A stretch of DNA of 35,018 nt from Gp13-AA77 sp036521995. Its GTDB lineage: Bacteria > Acidobacteriota > Terriglobia > UBA7540. The notes beneath the pieces are model-generated. The model saw nothing but the letters and a program-made list of their open reading frames with translations. It was not told the DNA's origin and searched no databases. The position numbers were made by a program, and so were the translations under genes. Shown here one piece after another: positions 17,133 to 26,617 of the stretch (the stretch's first letter is position 1; each line of letters opens with the position of its first letter). Location: positions 1 through 35,018 of the forward strand of contig DATDGR010000184.1 in NCBI GenBank assembly GCA_036521995.1, read 5' to 3'.

Positions 17133-17273
17133 GGCTGGCTCAGCGGATACGAGAGGTTGTGATGGCGACTCACGCAGGGATGGATCGCCTCCCGCACTCT
17201 CTGCTACGTCAGTATCCGGCGGCGGCGAGCCCAAGTCAAGCGGGAGTTTGGCGTGCGCCCCTGGCGCGGCCTG

Positions 17274-19118
17274 CTAGGGTATCTCGACCTGGCTATTCTG
17301 AGCTGAAAGGAGACCGCCCTCGGAGTCCTGAACCACTTCCCGCACGAGGTAGGTGCCCGGCTTGACGTCGACGGTTGATTTTACGTTAAGTCCCGTCTCG
17401 GTCAACTTCGTGAGGGTGGCGTCGAGCAGGCGAAACTGAATGCTCTTTTGCTGGCCGGTAACGTAGTCGCCGCCCTGGTCGAACACAACCGTCATCAGGG
17501 TCAGATTATTGAGGTTCCGCCCCTCGGCCTTCCGAAATCGCACATGGCTGAGGTCGACGTGGGTGACGACGGAGAGCTTGGCGGCGCCGGTGCTCGGTTT
17601 GAAGAACTGGGTGTGGATCTCGATGGGAATACCCTGCAACTCCTCCTGGGAGAAGGCCATCTGTTCGAGCTCTTCCTTGGCCACCGTCGCGGCATCTTCG
17701 GCCTTCTTGGGAGCGAAGTAGGCTTTGCGGGCTTGGAGGGTGAAGTGGTCCGGATTGCTCGCCAGGCTGACCTTCAAGGTATGCATGCGTCCGTCGGGCT
17801 TCAGATCCTGCGGAGCAAAAGCCAGGACATAGTAGGCGTCTGGGAAGGCCCCGGTGCGGCGCAGTCCTTCACCGTAGTCGTTGCTGTTGTGGAAGTAGAC
17901 GCCGCCGGTCTGGTCCGCCAGCGAGGCGAGCACACCAGCGTCGGCGAGCAGCTCCGCGGAATGGACTTGCGTCTTGCTGGCCATGGTTGTGAGAGAACCA
18001 AACGTCTGCTGGCTGGCGTCCCCGCCGGGAATGTCGGTGTACAAGCCCCGGGCATCGAGGGTGCCGATCACTACGTTCTCCCGCAGGGCACGGTCGATGG
18101 CCTGCTGCAAGTCATAGGTCTCGGTGTCGGTGAAAAAGCCCGGTGAAAGCAGCACAATACTGCGCTGGCCTTGCAGCACGGCCATGCGCCGGCACACACC
18201 CTCCAGTCCCTGGAAGACAAGCCGCGAAGATACCTCCAGGTTGCTCAGAATCTGCCGGGAGATGCTCCCAAGATAGTTGGGGTCCGCCTGAGGACAAGGC
18301 GGATTATTACTGCCGCCGCAGCACTCAGCGATAGCGTCGGTTTCGGCGACTTGGAGCGTGCTGGGGTCGTTTTGCTCCGCGATCTCGTAAGCTTCGTAGT
18401 CCATGATGTGCGGGCATGCGCCGCCGCCGGACGGCAGGGGGTGTTGCCGCAGGCGGAGGAGTGCGTCGTGCAGCTTCTCACGGTCGTCGGTGAAGTCGAG
18501 CTGGTTCTGGCCGGAGGCTGTGTAGATGGCGGCGCGGTCCCCGGGCTTCAAGTTCGTTGCCAGATAATGGTCGGCCGCGTCGCGCGTGCGGGCGAGGTCG
18601 CCGAATTCGATATGAATGTCGTCAAAGAACAAGGCCATGAAACGATGGGGAAGGATGATCATCGACGCGGGTTGTGTGCCGGGCTGGGTCGTCGCGCCAG
18701 CAGCTACCGCACCGGGCGGCGTTCTTGCCGCCGCCCCGGAAGTCTCCAGCGCAAAGTGAGTGATCACCTGGGGCTTGCGGTTGTCAAAGATCCGGAAGTC
18801 GTCCTTTTGAAGATTCGTCACCGCCTGGCCTTTGGCGTCCCGTACCACCGCCCGCACCAAGACCTCATTGTGCTGCACGTGCAACTCGAAGTTCGGGTGG
18901 CTCTCCTCGGTGCTGACTTCAGAGCCCCCTGTGTTCTGCGACGCGCCAGCCTGGGGTCCGGATTGCGGCGTGGTTGCGACTGACTGGCCGAACACCGCCG
19001 GTGGGATTGCCATCCCGAGCAGGGCGGCAGCGATCACGCCAACGAGGCAGGATACTGGTGGCTTCCCGGGAGTGGTGAAGGTGGCTTCGGGCGGACCGCC
19101 CCCCATCGGATCGCTCAT
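17274..19118 (-). CDS. Secreted VWFA-related protein (TIGR03436 type), paralog A
   Basis: A 614-residue protein that starts MSDPMGGGPPEATF, followed by an export segment at about 24-44 (CLVGVIAAALLGMAIPPAVF) and a likely cleavage site at FGQ. Family hallmarks parallel paralog B: VRAVVRDAKGQAVTNL, IFDNRKPQVITHFALE, FMALFFDDIHIEF at about residue 159, IGTLDARGLYTDIP and GVYFHNSNDYGEG. It also has a cysteine-bearing insert (DAIAECCGGSNNPPCPQ) where B has QCNCVD. AGGG lies six bases before ATG 19118. It is the first gene of the minus-strand series reaching down to mutY and is divergent from the UbiD-family gene at 19297. Function unknown. Confidence 0.9.
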   Translation of the reverse strand: MSDPMGGGPPEATFTTPGKPPVSCLVGVIAAALLGMAIPPAVFGQSVATTPQSGPQAGASQNTGGSEVSTEESHPNFELHVQHNEVLVRAVVRDAKGQAVTNLQKDDFRIFDNRKPQVITHFALETSGAAARTPPGAVAAGATTQPGTQPASMIILPHRFMALFFDDIHIEFGDLARTRDAADHYLATNLKPGDRAAIYTASGQNQLDFTDDREKLHDALLRLRQHPLPSGGGACPHIMDYEAYEIAEQNDPSTLQVAETDAIAECCGGSNNPPCPQADPNYLGSISRQILSNLEVSSRLVFQGLEGVCRRMAVLQGQRSIVLLSPGFFTDTETYDLQQAIDRALRENVVIGTLDARGLYTDIPGGDASQQTFGSLTTMASKTQVHSAELLADAGVLASLADQTGGVYFHNSNDYGEGLRRTGAFPDAYYVLAFAPQDLKPDGRMHTLKVSLASNPDHFTLQARKAYFAPKKAEDAATVAKEELEQMAFSQEELQGIPIEIHTQFFKPSTGAAKLSVVTHVDLSHVRFRKAEGRNLNNLTLMTVVFDQGGDYVTGQQKSIQFRLLDATLTKLTETGLNVKSTVDVKPGTYLVREVVQDSEGGLLSAQNSQVEIP

Positions 19119-19296
19119 AACGGCCCTACTTCTAATCGAGAATGGTGACCCGTGTCTTGCAATAGCTTGGACGGCTCATCAGAACGGCGGGTTTCCCTGA
19201 CTTGTTGATCTTGATTTGCCGGGTTCGATCTGTGATTCTGGAAGTCTCGTGGCGCGGGGCACATGCTCTTCTCCCTTGGCGGCTGAATGAAACTTT

Positions 19297-20814
19297 ATGG
19301 CCTATCAAAACCTGCGTGAGTTTATCGCGCGGCTCGAGCGCGAGCAAGAGCTGAAGCGCATTACGGAGCGGGTAGACATCGATCTCGAAATCACGGAGAT
19401 CACGGACCGGGTATCGAAGGCGGGCGGACCGGCCCTCTGCTTCGAAAGGCCGTGTTCGGCCCGCGACGGCCGCGAGTACGCGATCCCATTGTTAATTAAC
19501 ACCCTCGGCTCGAAGCGGCGCCTTGAGCTTGCTCTTGACGCTAACAGCATCGACGAGGCGGCAGGACGGATCGACGAACTGTTGGACATGAAGCCGCCCG
19601 GCGGCTTCATCGACAAGGTGAAGATGCTGCCCAAGCTCGCCGAACTGAGCTCGTTCTTCCCCAAAACCGTCAAGGGCGGACCCGTGAAGGAGGTCATTGA
19701 GCGCGACGACCTCTCGCTGGCGCGCTTCCCGATCATGAAGTGCTGGCCCCAGGACGCCGGACGGTTCATCACCTGGCCCATGGTGATCACGCGCAGCCCG
19801 AAGAGCGGCCGGAGGAATGTGGGTTGCTACCGCATGCAGGTGTTCGACGAGCGCACGACGGCGATGCATTGGCAGATCCACAAGGGCGGCGCGGAACATT
19901 TCCGCATGGTCGAGCGCGCTTCGAATTTGGGGCAGGGAAGTGCGGGCGCTACCGATCCCGAATCCGGAAGATCGCGCCGGCTGGAGGTGGCGGCCGCTAT
20001 CGGCGCCGATCCGGTCACGATGCTCTCGGGGATTCTTCCTCTGCCCGAGGACCTCGACGAATTTCTGTTTGCCGGGTTCCTTCGCCGCCAGCCGGTGGAG
20101 CTGGTGAAATGTGAGAGCGTCGATCTCGAAGTTCCCGCCGACGCCGAGATCGTGCTGGAGGGCTACGTCGACCTGGATGATATGCGTCCCGAAGGCCCCT
20201 TTGGCGACCACACCGGCTACTACACGTTGTCCGAACCGTTTCCCGCCTTTCATATCACCTGTCTTACCCGCCGGCGCGATCCTATCTACGTTTCCACCAT
20301 CGTCGGTCCGCCGCCCATGGAGGATTACTGGATGGGCCACGCCGTGGAGCGGCTCTTTCTGCCCCTGATGCGCCGCCAGATGCCGGAGGTGGTGGACATG
20401 CACATGCCGGCCGAGGGTGTCTTCCATAACCTCATGATCGTCTCCATTCGCAAGCGTTATCCCGGCCACGCCCGCAAAGTGATGAACGCCATCTGGGGCT
20501 TGCCGGGCGCCATGTTCACCAAGTGCATCGTGGTCGTCGATGACGACGTGGACGTGCACAACGTGCGCGAGGTCGCTTGGAAAGCCTGCAACCACATCGA
20601 TCCCGAACGTGACATCCAGTTCATGTTGGGTCCCGTGGACCAGCTTGAACACGCTTCGCGCCTGCCCAGCTTCGGATCGAAGATGGGCATCGATGCCACC
20701 CACAAGTGGCCGAGCGAGGGCTTTACACGTCCCTGGCCGGATGAGATTCTGATGGACGAAGCGACAAAGAGGCGGGTGGACCTCATCTGGGCGCGACTGG
20801 GTCTCAGAATGTGA
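19297..20814 (+). CDS. UbiD-family decarboxylase
   Basis: A 505-residue cytosolic enzyme of the UbiD family, which decarboxylates aromatic or conjugated carboxylic acids with prenylated FMN made by UbiX. The characteristic segments are present: RRNVGCYRMQVFD near 172-184, MHWQIHKGGAEHF near 190-202, and EGPFGDHTGYY near 299-309, containing the acidic active-site residues. The length fits the ubiquinone/menaquinone-type members, so a role in quinone synthesis is reasonable, but the family also includes enzymes for other aromatic acids. No ubiX or other quinone genes lie nearby. ATG 19297 lacks a clear ribosome binding site. The upstream 178 bases are shared with the divergent VWFA gene. Confidence 0.93.
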   Translation: MAYQNLREFIARLEREQELKRITERVDIDLEITEITDRVSKAGGPALCFERPCSARDGREYAIPLLINTLGSKRRLELALDANSIDEAAGRIDELLDMKPPGGFIDKVKMLPKLAELSSFFPKTVKGGPVKEVIERDDLSLARFPIMKCWPQDAGRFITWPMVITRSPKSGRRNVGCYRMQVFDERTTAMHWQIHKGGAEHFRMVERASNLGQGSAGATDPESGRSRRLEVAAAIGADPVTMLSGILPLPEDLDEFLFAGFLRRQPVELVKCESVDLEVPADAEIVLEGYVDLDDMRPEGPFGDHTGYYTLSEPFPAFHITCLTRRRDPIYVSTIVGPPPMEDYWMGHAVERLFLPLMRRQMPEVVDMHMPAEGVFHNLMIVSIRKRYPGHARKVMNAIWGLPGAMFTKCIVVVDDDVDVHNVREVAWKACNHIDPERDIQFMLGPVDQLEHASRLPSFGSKMGIDATHKWPSEGFTRPWPDEILMDEATKRRVDLIWARLGLRM

Positions 20815-20815
20815 G

Positions 20816-21133
20816 TCACTCGGGCAGCTCAAGTGCGGTCCAGGCCGGATAGCGCATCAGCTTTCCCTCGGCCACGTTCGCGAAGTAGCGGCCTGCGTAG
20901 CTGAACTGCATGATCCGTTGCCCTTGGCGCGCCAGAGTGGCCCACCTCGAGCTGGTATCGGGATTCTGCTCGATGCCGGTGATTCGACGCCTGTCGTACT
21001 CGAAATCCACCGTGCGTAGCCGGCGGCGGCTGGTACGGCCTAACCGATACTCCCGGCCATCAAGTTCGACGGCCGTCCGGTGCTCCACTAATGCCTGCTG
21101 CCAAACGGTCAACAAGGTTTCGCTGAGACTCAT
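20816..21133 (-). CDS. Small conserved-looking protein of unknown function
   Basis: A 105-residue frame from ATG 21133 (MSLSETLLTVWQQALVEH); ATG 21163 would add ten residues. The composition is that of a real soluble protein: an amphipathic N-terminal helix, a basic middle part (YRLGRTSRRRLRTVDFEYD) and the ordered segment GIEQNPDTSSRWATLARQG followed by IMQFSYAGRYFANVAEGKLM. I have a vague impression of similar short proteins in other acidobacteria but cannot name a family. Its stop is one base from the stop of the convergent UbiD gene, and its start is 95 bases from the divergent MFS gene. Confidence 0.65.
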   Translation of the reverse strand: MSLSETLLTVWQQALVEHRTAVELDGREYRLGRTSRRRLRTVDFEYDRRRITGIEQNPDTSSRWATLARQGQRIMQFSYAGRYFANVAEGKLMRYPAWTALELPE

Positions 21134-21228
21134 GGCGGCATTCCGGTCAACGTCTGGCAGCATAACCCAACGTCTCGATCTTGGGCTGTATCAAAAAACG
21201 GCCACAAACCATCTGATATTTTGAGCAT

Positions 21229-22866
21229 ATGGATAGTCCTGAGGATCCCAACACGTCGCGGCCCAACGGCGCGGACCCGCCTGCGTCACCGCCCGCCCCC
21301 TCGGAACCGTGGCGGCCCAAGTTCAACCCCTGGCTGATCGCAGTGGTAGTCGCCATGGCGGCCTTCATGGAGGTGCTCGACACCAGCATCGCCAACGTGG
21401 CGCTGCCTTACATGGCGGGCAGCCTGGGAGCGACCAACGACCAGAGCACCTGGGTGCTCACTTCCTACCTGGTCTCCAATGCCATCGTCCTGCCCATCAG
21501 CGGATGGTTTGCTGGCGCGCTCGGCCGCAAGCGGTTCTTTACGATTTGCTTGGCGTCGTTCACTGCAGCCTCGTTGTTGTGCGGGATCGCCCCCAGCCTC
21601 GGAGCGCTCCTTTTCTTCAGGGTGCTGCAAGGCGCGGGCGGCGGCGGGCTGCAACCGATGGCTCAGGCCATCCTGGCAGATACCTTTCCACCCGAAAAGC
21701 GTGGCCTGGCGTTCGCGCTCTACGGAGTCACGGCCGTCGTCGCGCCTACCATTGGCCCGACGCTGGGCGGATGGATCACCGACAACTACACCTGGCGCTG
21801 GATCTTCTTCATCAACCTGCCCGTGGGCATCCTGGCCCTGTTGCTCGTCTCTCGGCTCATCGAGGACCCGCCCTGGGTAAAGCGGGCCGCGGGCGCCGGA
21901 GTAAAGATCGATTACATTGGCGTCGCTCTGCTTGCGCTAGGTGTGGGCGCCCTGCAGGTTATGCTCGACAAGGGGCAGGAAGACGACTGGTTCGGATCGC
22001 ACTTCATCTTGACGCTCGCCGTTCTCGCGGGCGTAGGCCTGGTCTCGCTCGTTATTTGGGAGTGGCTTCAGAAGAATCCCATCGTCGAGGTACGTCTCTT
22101 CAGGAATTTGAATTTTCTGGGTGCGAACGGCATGATGTTTGTCCTCGGGATCGTGTACTTCGGGAGCCTGGTCATGATGCCGCTGTTCCTGCAGACGCTG
22201 CTCGGCTATACCTCCGAGTCGGCAGGTCTGGTTCTTTCCGCCAGCGGCCTCGTGCTGTTATTTTCCATGCCCGTGGTGGGGATCCTCGCTGGCAAGGTCC
22301 AGGCGCGATACCTCATCGCCTTCGGCTGGCTGACGCTCGCTTTTTCCAACTTCTATTCCACCCGAGACCTCGATCTGCAGATCAGCTTCGGAAGCGCCAG
22401 CGTGCTGCGAATTTTCCAGGTATTCGGACTCGGCTTTCTGTTTGTTCCCATCAATCTGGCCGCCTATGTCGGCATGCCGCTGGAAAAGAGCAACGCGGTG
22501 TCAGGCCTGATCAATTTCATGCGCAATATCGGTAGCAGCGTCGGAACATCGATGGTTACCACCCTGCTGGCGCGACGGGCGCAGGTCCGCCAGGCCTACC
22601 TGGTAGCTCACGTCACGCCAGGGCAGCCCACTTTCGCCCAGGCCTCTGCGGCCTTGGCGGCGCGCCTGGCTGCGTCAGGTGTGCAGGCGGAGCTCGCCGC
22701 GAAGAAGGCCTCGGGCCTGCTTTATGAAAGCTTGATCGGTCAGGCGAGTACGCTAGCTTACCTGGACACTTTCGGGATTTTAGCGGTGGGTTCCGCCATC
22801 ATGTTCCTCCTGTCTTTCGCCTTGAGGAAAAATGAACCTGGCGGCGGGCCCGCAGTAATGGAGTAA
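21229..22866 (+). CDS. DHA2-family MFS drug/efflux transporter (EmrB/QacA type)
   Basis: A 545-residue proton-driven exporter of the inner membrane, expected to have 14 transmembrane helices. After a Pro-rich cytosolic N-terminus of about 33 residues, the first helix carries the DHA2 signature MEVLDTSIANVALP with the acidic D51. The loop after helix 2 has the MFS motif GALGRKRFF, and the motif-C region reads GVTAVVAPTIGPTLGGWI. The downstream TolC-type and EmrA-type genes show it works as the pump of a tripartite system spanning both membranes. It is the first gene of that presumed operon, 73 bases before the kinase-like gene. The substrate is not predictable. No strong ribosome binding site precedes the ATG. 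Confidence 0.95.
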   Translation: MDSPEDPNTSRPNGADPPASPPAPSEPWRPKFNPWLIAVVVAMAAFMEVLDTSIANVALPYMAGSLGATNDQSTWVLTSYLVSNAIVLPISGWFAGALGRKRFFTICLASFTAASLLCGIAPSLGALLFFRVLQGAGGGGLQPMAQAILADTFPPEKRGLAFALYGVTAVVAPTIGPTLGGWITDNYTWRWIFFINLPVGILALLLVSRLIEDPPWVKRAAGAGVKIDYIGVALLALGVGALQVMLDKGQEDDWFGSHFILTLAVLAGVGLVSLVIWEWLQKNPIVEVRLFRNLNFLGANGMMFVLGIVYFGSLVMMPLFLQTLLGYTSESAGLVLSASGLVLLFSMPVVGILAGKVQARYLIAFGWLTLAFSNFYSTRDLDLQISFGSASVLRIFQVFGLGFLFVPINLAAYVGMPLEKSNAVSGLINFMRNIGSSVGTSMVTTLLARRAQVRQAYLVAHVTPGQPTFAQASAALAARLAASGVQAELAAKKASGLLYESLIGQASTLAYLDTFGILAVGSAIMFLLSFALRKNEPGGGPAVME

Positions 22867-22939
22867 GATGAGGTGCTTCGTTGCAGCGATCCGGCCATTG
22901 AATGTAAGACGCCTGATTGAGGTTTGAGGGTAAAGTTTC

Positions 22940-23566
22940 GTGATTCGAGTTATTACCATTGACCGTGAGTACGGCGCCGGCGGCGCTGACATCGCCAAGA
23001 GAGTGGCGGACCGCCTGGGCTGGAAGCTTTGGGACCGGTTGTTGACCGACGAAATCGCGCGTCTGATGGACTGTGACTGCAAGTCGGTAGAAAAGCTTGA
23101 AGAGAAGCGAGATCCTTTGACCTATCGTCTCTTCAAGGCTTTCATGCGAGGCAGCCACGAAGGGGTTCAAAACGCTCCGCGGTTGAAGATGGTGGACGCC
23201 GATTGTATTCGGGAAGCCGCGGAACGCGTGGTGAGGGGCGCTGCAGAACAAGGCGACTGCGTCATTGTTGGCCGCGGCTCCGCCTATTACCTCCAAACCT
23301 GCTGCGATGCTTTTCACGTCTTCATTTACGCTCCGTTCCGGGACAAGGTTCGGCGGTTGCAGGCTGGCGGAAAGAGCGAACAGGAAGCCGCCGAGCTGGC
23401 CGAGACTGTGGACCGCGACCGCGCGGATTTCATCAAACGGTACTTCAATGTCGAGTGGCCCGACCGGCACCGTTTTCACCTCATGATCAACTCCACCCTC
23501 GGGGATGAGGTGGCGGTGGAGACCATCCTCAGCGGAGTCGCCCTCTTTCAGAAGCAAGGGGCGTAA
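22940..23566 (+). CDS. Cytidylate-kinase-like family protein
   Basis: A 208-residue cytosolic protein that begins at GTG 22940, with GAGGG nine bases upstream. It opens MIRVITIDREYGAGGADIAK, the start typical of the cytidylate-kinase-like family (Pfam Cytidylate_kin2): a REYGxGG loop in place of a canonical GxxxxGK(S/T) P-loop. A second conserved segment is CVIVGRGSAYYLQ near 109-121, followed by an Arg-rich helix and RADFIKRYFNVEW. True cytidylate kinases phosphorylate CMP; members of this group are mostly untested. It lies 73 bases after the MFS gene and 31 before the TolC-type gene, all in one direction, so it is probably cotranscribed with the efflux pump. What a nucleotide-kinase-like protein does there is unknown. 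Confidence 0.9.
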   Translation: MIRVITIDREYGAGGADIAKRVADRLGWKLWDRLLTDEIARLMDCDCKSVEKLEEKRDPLTYRLFKAFMRGSHEGVQNAPRLKMVDADCIREAAERVVRGAAEQGDCVIVGRGSAYYLQTCCDAFHVFIYAPFRDKVRRLQAGGKSEQEAAELAETVDRDRADFIKRYFNVEWPDRHRFHLMINSTLGDEVAVETILSGVALFQKQGA

Positions 23567-23597
23567 CCCAAAATCTCGCTTGGCAAGGGGAGGCGCA

Positions 23598-25040
23598 ATG
23601 ATCGATGATCGTCGTGTTCCCGCAGGCCCGCTTGGCATCGCTCTGGTCCTTCTGCTCTGGTCTCCGAAGCCGGCCGGCGGGCAAACCAACCAAGCTAGCC
23701 CGCCGCCGAATGCCACCGCGCAGAGCCCGTTTCTCGGGAGCGTGCCGACCGGGCAGGCCACGGCCACCCCGCTCTCCTTGTCGCTCAAAGACGCGTTCGA
23801 CCGCGCCCTCAAGTACAACCTGGGCGTGATCGAATCCGATCAAGCGACGCGCGCCGCGCGTGCCGCCCGTCTGAGCAGTTTGAACGCCTTGCTGCCTGAT
23901 CTCACGGCCCGCGTCAGCAGCACGGTGGCGCAGATCAATCTCAGAGCCCTCGGTTTCTTCATTAATATCCCTGGTGTCAGAATTCCTTACATCGTCGGGC
24001 CTTATGGCGTGGCGGACGCCCGTGCATACTTGTCCCAGCAAGTCTTCAATTGGTCCGACATCAAGAATCTGAAGTCGGCCACCCAATCCGAAAAGGCCGT
24101 GCAGTATACGTACAAGAACGACCGGGACCTGGTGGTGCTGACCACCGGCGATGCTTACCTCCTGGTGGTTTCTGACGCCGCCACCGTGGACTCGACTCGC
24201 GCTCAAGTGGAAACCGCGAAGACGCTCTATCAAAAGACATCGGACCAGCACAAGGCGGGCGTGGTCGCGGCCATTGACGAGCTTCGCTCCCAGGTGGAGT
24301 TGCAAACGCAGGAGCAACGGCTGATCGCGGCCCAGAATCAACTCGACGTCGACAAGCTCACGCTGGCCCGGGTGATCGGCCTGCCCAACGGTCAGGAGTT
24401 CCAACTGACCGATTCCGTGCCGTATGCGCCGCTTGCCGAAATGACCCTCAACCAAGCCCTTCAACAGGCCTACGCCATGCGCTCTGATTATCTTAGTGCC
24501 AAGGGGCAGGTGCACGCGGCTGAACTTGCCTTGCAGGCCGCCGCGGCTGAAAACTACCCCTCGGTTTCGGTGAACACGGACTTCGGTGACATCGGCAGTC
24601 CGAATTTTGCCTCTTCGCACGAGACGTTCACCTTTCAGGCAAGTCTGAACATTCCCATCTTTCGGGGCACGCGTGTGCGTGCGGACAAGTTGCAGGCGGA
24701 CTCGGCACTTCAGCAGCGCAAGGCGGAACTTGAAGACCTGCAGGGAAAAATCGACGCCCAGGTGCGCACGGCCTTTTTGAACTTAAAGTCCTCCTCTGAT
24801 CTGGTGGCGGTCAGCAAGAGTAACATCGACCTTGCCAACCAGACGTTGACGCAAGCGCAGGACAGGTTTTCCTCAGGCGTGGCGGACAATCTTGAAGTCG
24901 TGCAGGCGCAAGAGTCCGTCGCCTCGGCCCAGCAGTCGTACATCGCGAGTGTGTACTCCCACAACCTGGCGAAAATCTCGCTGGCTCAAGCGATGGGCAT
25001 TGCCGAGCAATCGGCGCTGCAATTTCTCGGAGAAAAATAA
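23598..25040 (+). CDS. TolC-type outer-membrane efflux channel
   Basis: A 480-residue protein from ATG 23598, chosen for the GGGGAGG just upstream and because it gives a signal peptide (hydrophobic LGIALVLLLW, cleavage expected near AGG-Q). The rest shows the duplicated OEP pattern: SLSLKDAFDRALKYNLGVIESDQ at the start of the first repeat, long Ala/Gln-rich helices, and the second repeat with NIPIFRGTRVRADKLQADS near 380 and ARVIGLPNG before it. Two beta-strand-rich segments for the barrel are plausible near 120-170 and 340-370. It provides the outer-membrane exit duct for the MFS pump. Only two bases separate its stop from the adaptor start, so translation of the two is probably coupled. Confidence 0.95.
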   Translation: MIDDRRVPAGPLGIALVLLLWSPKPAGGQTNQASPPPNATAQSPFLGSVPTGQATATPLSLSLKDAFDRALKYNLGVIESDQATRAARAARLSSLNALLPDLTARVSSTVAQINLRALGFFINIPGVRIPYIVGPYGVADARAYLSQQVFNWSDIKNLKSATQSEKAVQYTYKNDRDLVVLTTGDAYLLVVSDAATVDSTRAQVETAKTLYQKTSDQHKAGVVAAIDELRSQVELQTQEQRLIAAQNQLDVDKLTLARVIGLPNGQEFQLTDSVPYAPLAEMTLNQALQQAYAMRSDYLSAKGQVHAAELALQAAAAENYPSVSVNTDFGDIGSPNFASSHETFTFQASLNIPIFRGTRVRADKLQADSALQQRKAELEDLQGKIDAQVRTAFLNLKSSSDLVAVSKSNIDLANQTLTQAQDRFSSGVADNLEVVQAQESVASAQQSYIASVYSHNLAKISLAQAMGIAEQSALQFLGEK

Positions 25041-25042
25041 AC

Positions 25043-26308
25043 ATGGCCACTACAGCGACCGAAGCCGAAACCGCCGCGCGCGGCGAATTGAAGGGAAGCA
25101 CCTCGGCGGGAGTAGGCCCGGGACAATTGCCGGGACGCCGGCGAAAGTCCCGCAGGCTAATCGTCTTTCTCTTGATCGTTGCCGCGGTCATCGCGATTTC
25201 AATCCCACTCTATCGTTATCTCGTTTCTTACGAGTCCACGGACGACGCGCAGATCGACGGCTACATTTTTCCCGTGAGTCCGCGTGTCTCGGGCTACGTG
25301 GTTCGGGTGACGGTCGATGACAATCAGTTTGTGCAGGCCGGCACCGTGCTGGTGCAGCTCGATCCCAAAGATTATGAAGTGGCCGTCGCCAACGCCAAGG
25401 CCACCCTGGCCAACTCGGGGGCCAGCTCCGAAGCAACGCGGATCAACGTTCCGCTCACCTCGGTGAATACTTCCAGCCAACTCACCTCAGCCCAGGGTGA
25501 CGTGGAAAGCGCCCAGGCGGGCCTGGCCGGTGCCGAGCGGCAGTTTGAAGCGGCTCAGGCGGCGCTGCGGCAGGCCGAGGCCAATGATCTCAAAGCTCAG
25601 GATGACGTAACCCGTTACAAACCCCTGGCGGCGAAAGACGAGATCCCACAGCAGCAATACACGCAGGCGGTTGACAGCCAGAAGGCCACCGCCGCGGCCG
25701 TGGAAGGGGCCAAGTCTTCGGCCGGAGCGGCGGAACAAGCCGTGAGTCAGGCCAGCACCAGGGTGACACAGGCCCAGGCTGCTTTGCACTATGCCGAGAC
25801 CAGGCCTCAACAAATCTCCGTGCAGCGCTCCCGCGCCGAGGCCGCCGAGGCGCAAGAGGAACAGGCCGCAGCCGCCCTCCGGCAGGCTCAGCTCAATCTG
25901 CAGTACACCACTATTGTGGCGCCCGTGAGCGGAATCACAGGGCAGCGGTCGGTGCAGCCGGGCCAAAACGTCTCGCCGGGCCAGCAACTCATGACCATCG
26001 TGCCGCTCGAGAGCGACAACATTTGGGTGACGGCCAATTTCAAAGAGACGCAATTGAAATACATGCGGCCCGGTCAACCGGTGAAGATCTCCGTCGACAC
26101 TTACGGCCGCAGCTACGAGGGGCGCGTACTCAACATCGCCGGCGCCACCGGAGCGCTCTACAGCCTGCTGCCACCCGAGAACGCTACGGGAAATTACGTC
26201 AAGGTTGTCCAGCGAATCCCGGTGAAGATCGTCTTCGACAAAGGTCAGGACCCCGCACATCTCTTACGACCCGGTATGTCGGTTGAGCCCAAGGTGCAAC
26301 TCCGATAA
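25043..26308 (+). CDS. EmrA/HlyD-type membrane fusion protein
   Basis: A 421-residue periplasmic adaptor anchored by one N-terminal transmembrane helix (about 39-58, after a GRRRKSRR basic patch). The EmrA-like motif YESTDDAQIDGY near 63-74 leads to the lipoyl half-motif VSPRVSGYV, then a long Ala/Gln-rich coiled coil (about 150-290), the second lipoyl half (TTIVAPVSGITGQRSVQPGQ) and the beta-barrel domain (NIWVTANFKETQLKYMRPGQ). It bridges the MFS pump and the TolC-type channel. The GGAGA before ATG 25043 lies within the end of the preceding gene. It is the last gene of the presumed operon; no typical terminator follows, only an inverted repeat at 26426-26474. Confidence 0.95.
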   Translation: MATTATEAETAARGELKGSTSAGVGPGQLPGRRRKSRRLIVFLLIVAAVIAISIPLYRYLVSYESTDDAQIDGYIFPVSPRVSGYVVRVTVDDNQFVQAGTVLVQLDPKDYEVAVANAKATLANSGASSEATRINVPLTSVNTSSQLTSAQGDVESAQAGLAGAERQFEAAQAALRQAEANDLKAQDDVTRYKPLAAKDEIPQQQYTQAVDSQKATAAAVEGAKSSAGAAEQAVSQASTRVTQAQAALHYAETRPQQISVQRSRAEAAEAQEEQAAAALRQAQLNLQYTTIVAPVSGITGQRSVQPGQNVSPGQQLMTIVPLESDNIWVTANFKETQLKYMRPGQPVKISVDTYGRSYEGRVLNIAGATGALYSLLPPENATGNYVKVVQRIPVKIVFDKGQDPAHLLRPGMSVEPKVQLR

Positions 26309-26425
26309 ACGCGTTCAACGGCCGGCGGCGCGCGACGTCGGCCCCCAGAATCGGTCATCTCGCCGGACACCGTCCGATGACAGTTCGCTTACTTTGAGGC
26401 CGCCGTCCTCGGGCCGGCCCGCTAA

Positions 26426-26474
26426 GACTCGGAGGTGTCACAGAATTGACCGAAATAGTCGTTGACTCCGAGTC
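26426..26474. repeat. Perfect 9-bp inverted repeat with a 31-base spacer
   Basis: GACTCGGAG (26426-26434) and CTCCGAGTC (26466-26474) are exact inverses. The spacer contains TTGACC and TTGAC on the same strand. It starts about 117 bases after the adaptor gene. Possible roles are a loose terminator hairpin for the efflux operon, an operator, or ends of a small element. Confidence 0.4.
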
Positions 26475-26617
26475 GAGATAGGGTAAACTTCTGCGGACGA
26501 ATCCGTGGTGGGAGGGGCATCTGGAACGCTTGCGGGCCGGATATCAAGGGCAGGTTCAGCCGTGTGGAGAATGAACAAGACGTCCCGTAACCGGCGAGCC
26601 GGGCTTTTCGGGACTCA

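Noticed and set aside
19492..20832. 446-codon minus-strand frame
   Set aside because: It lies fully antisense to the UbiD-family gene and shows no family features.
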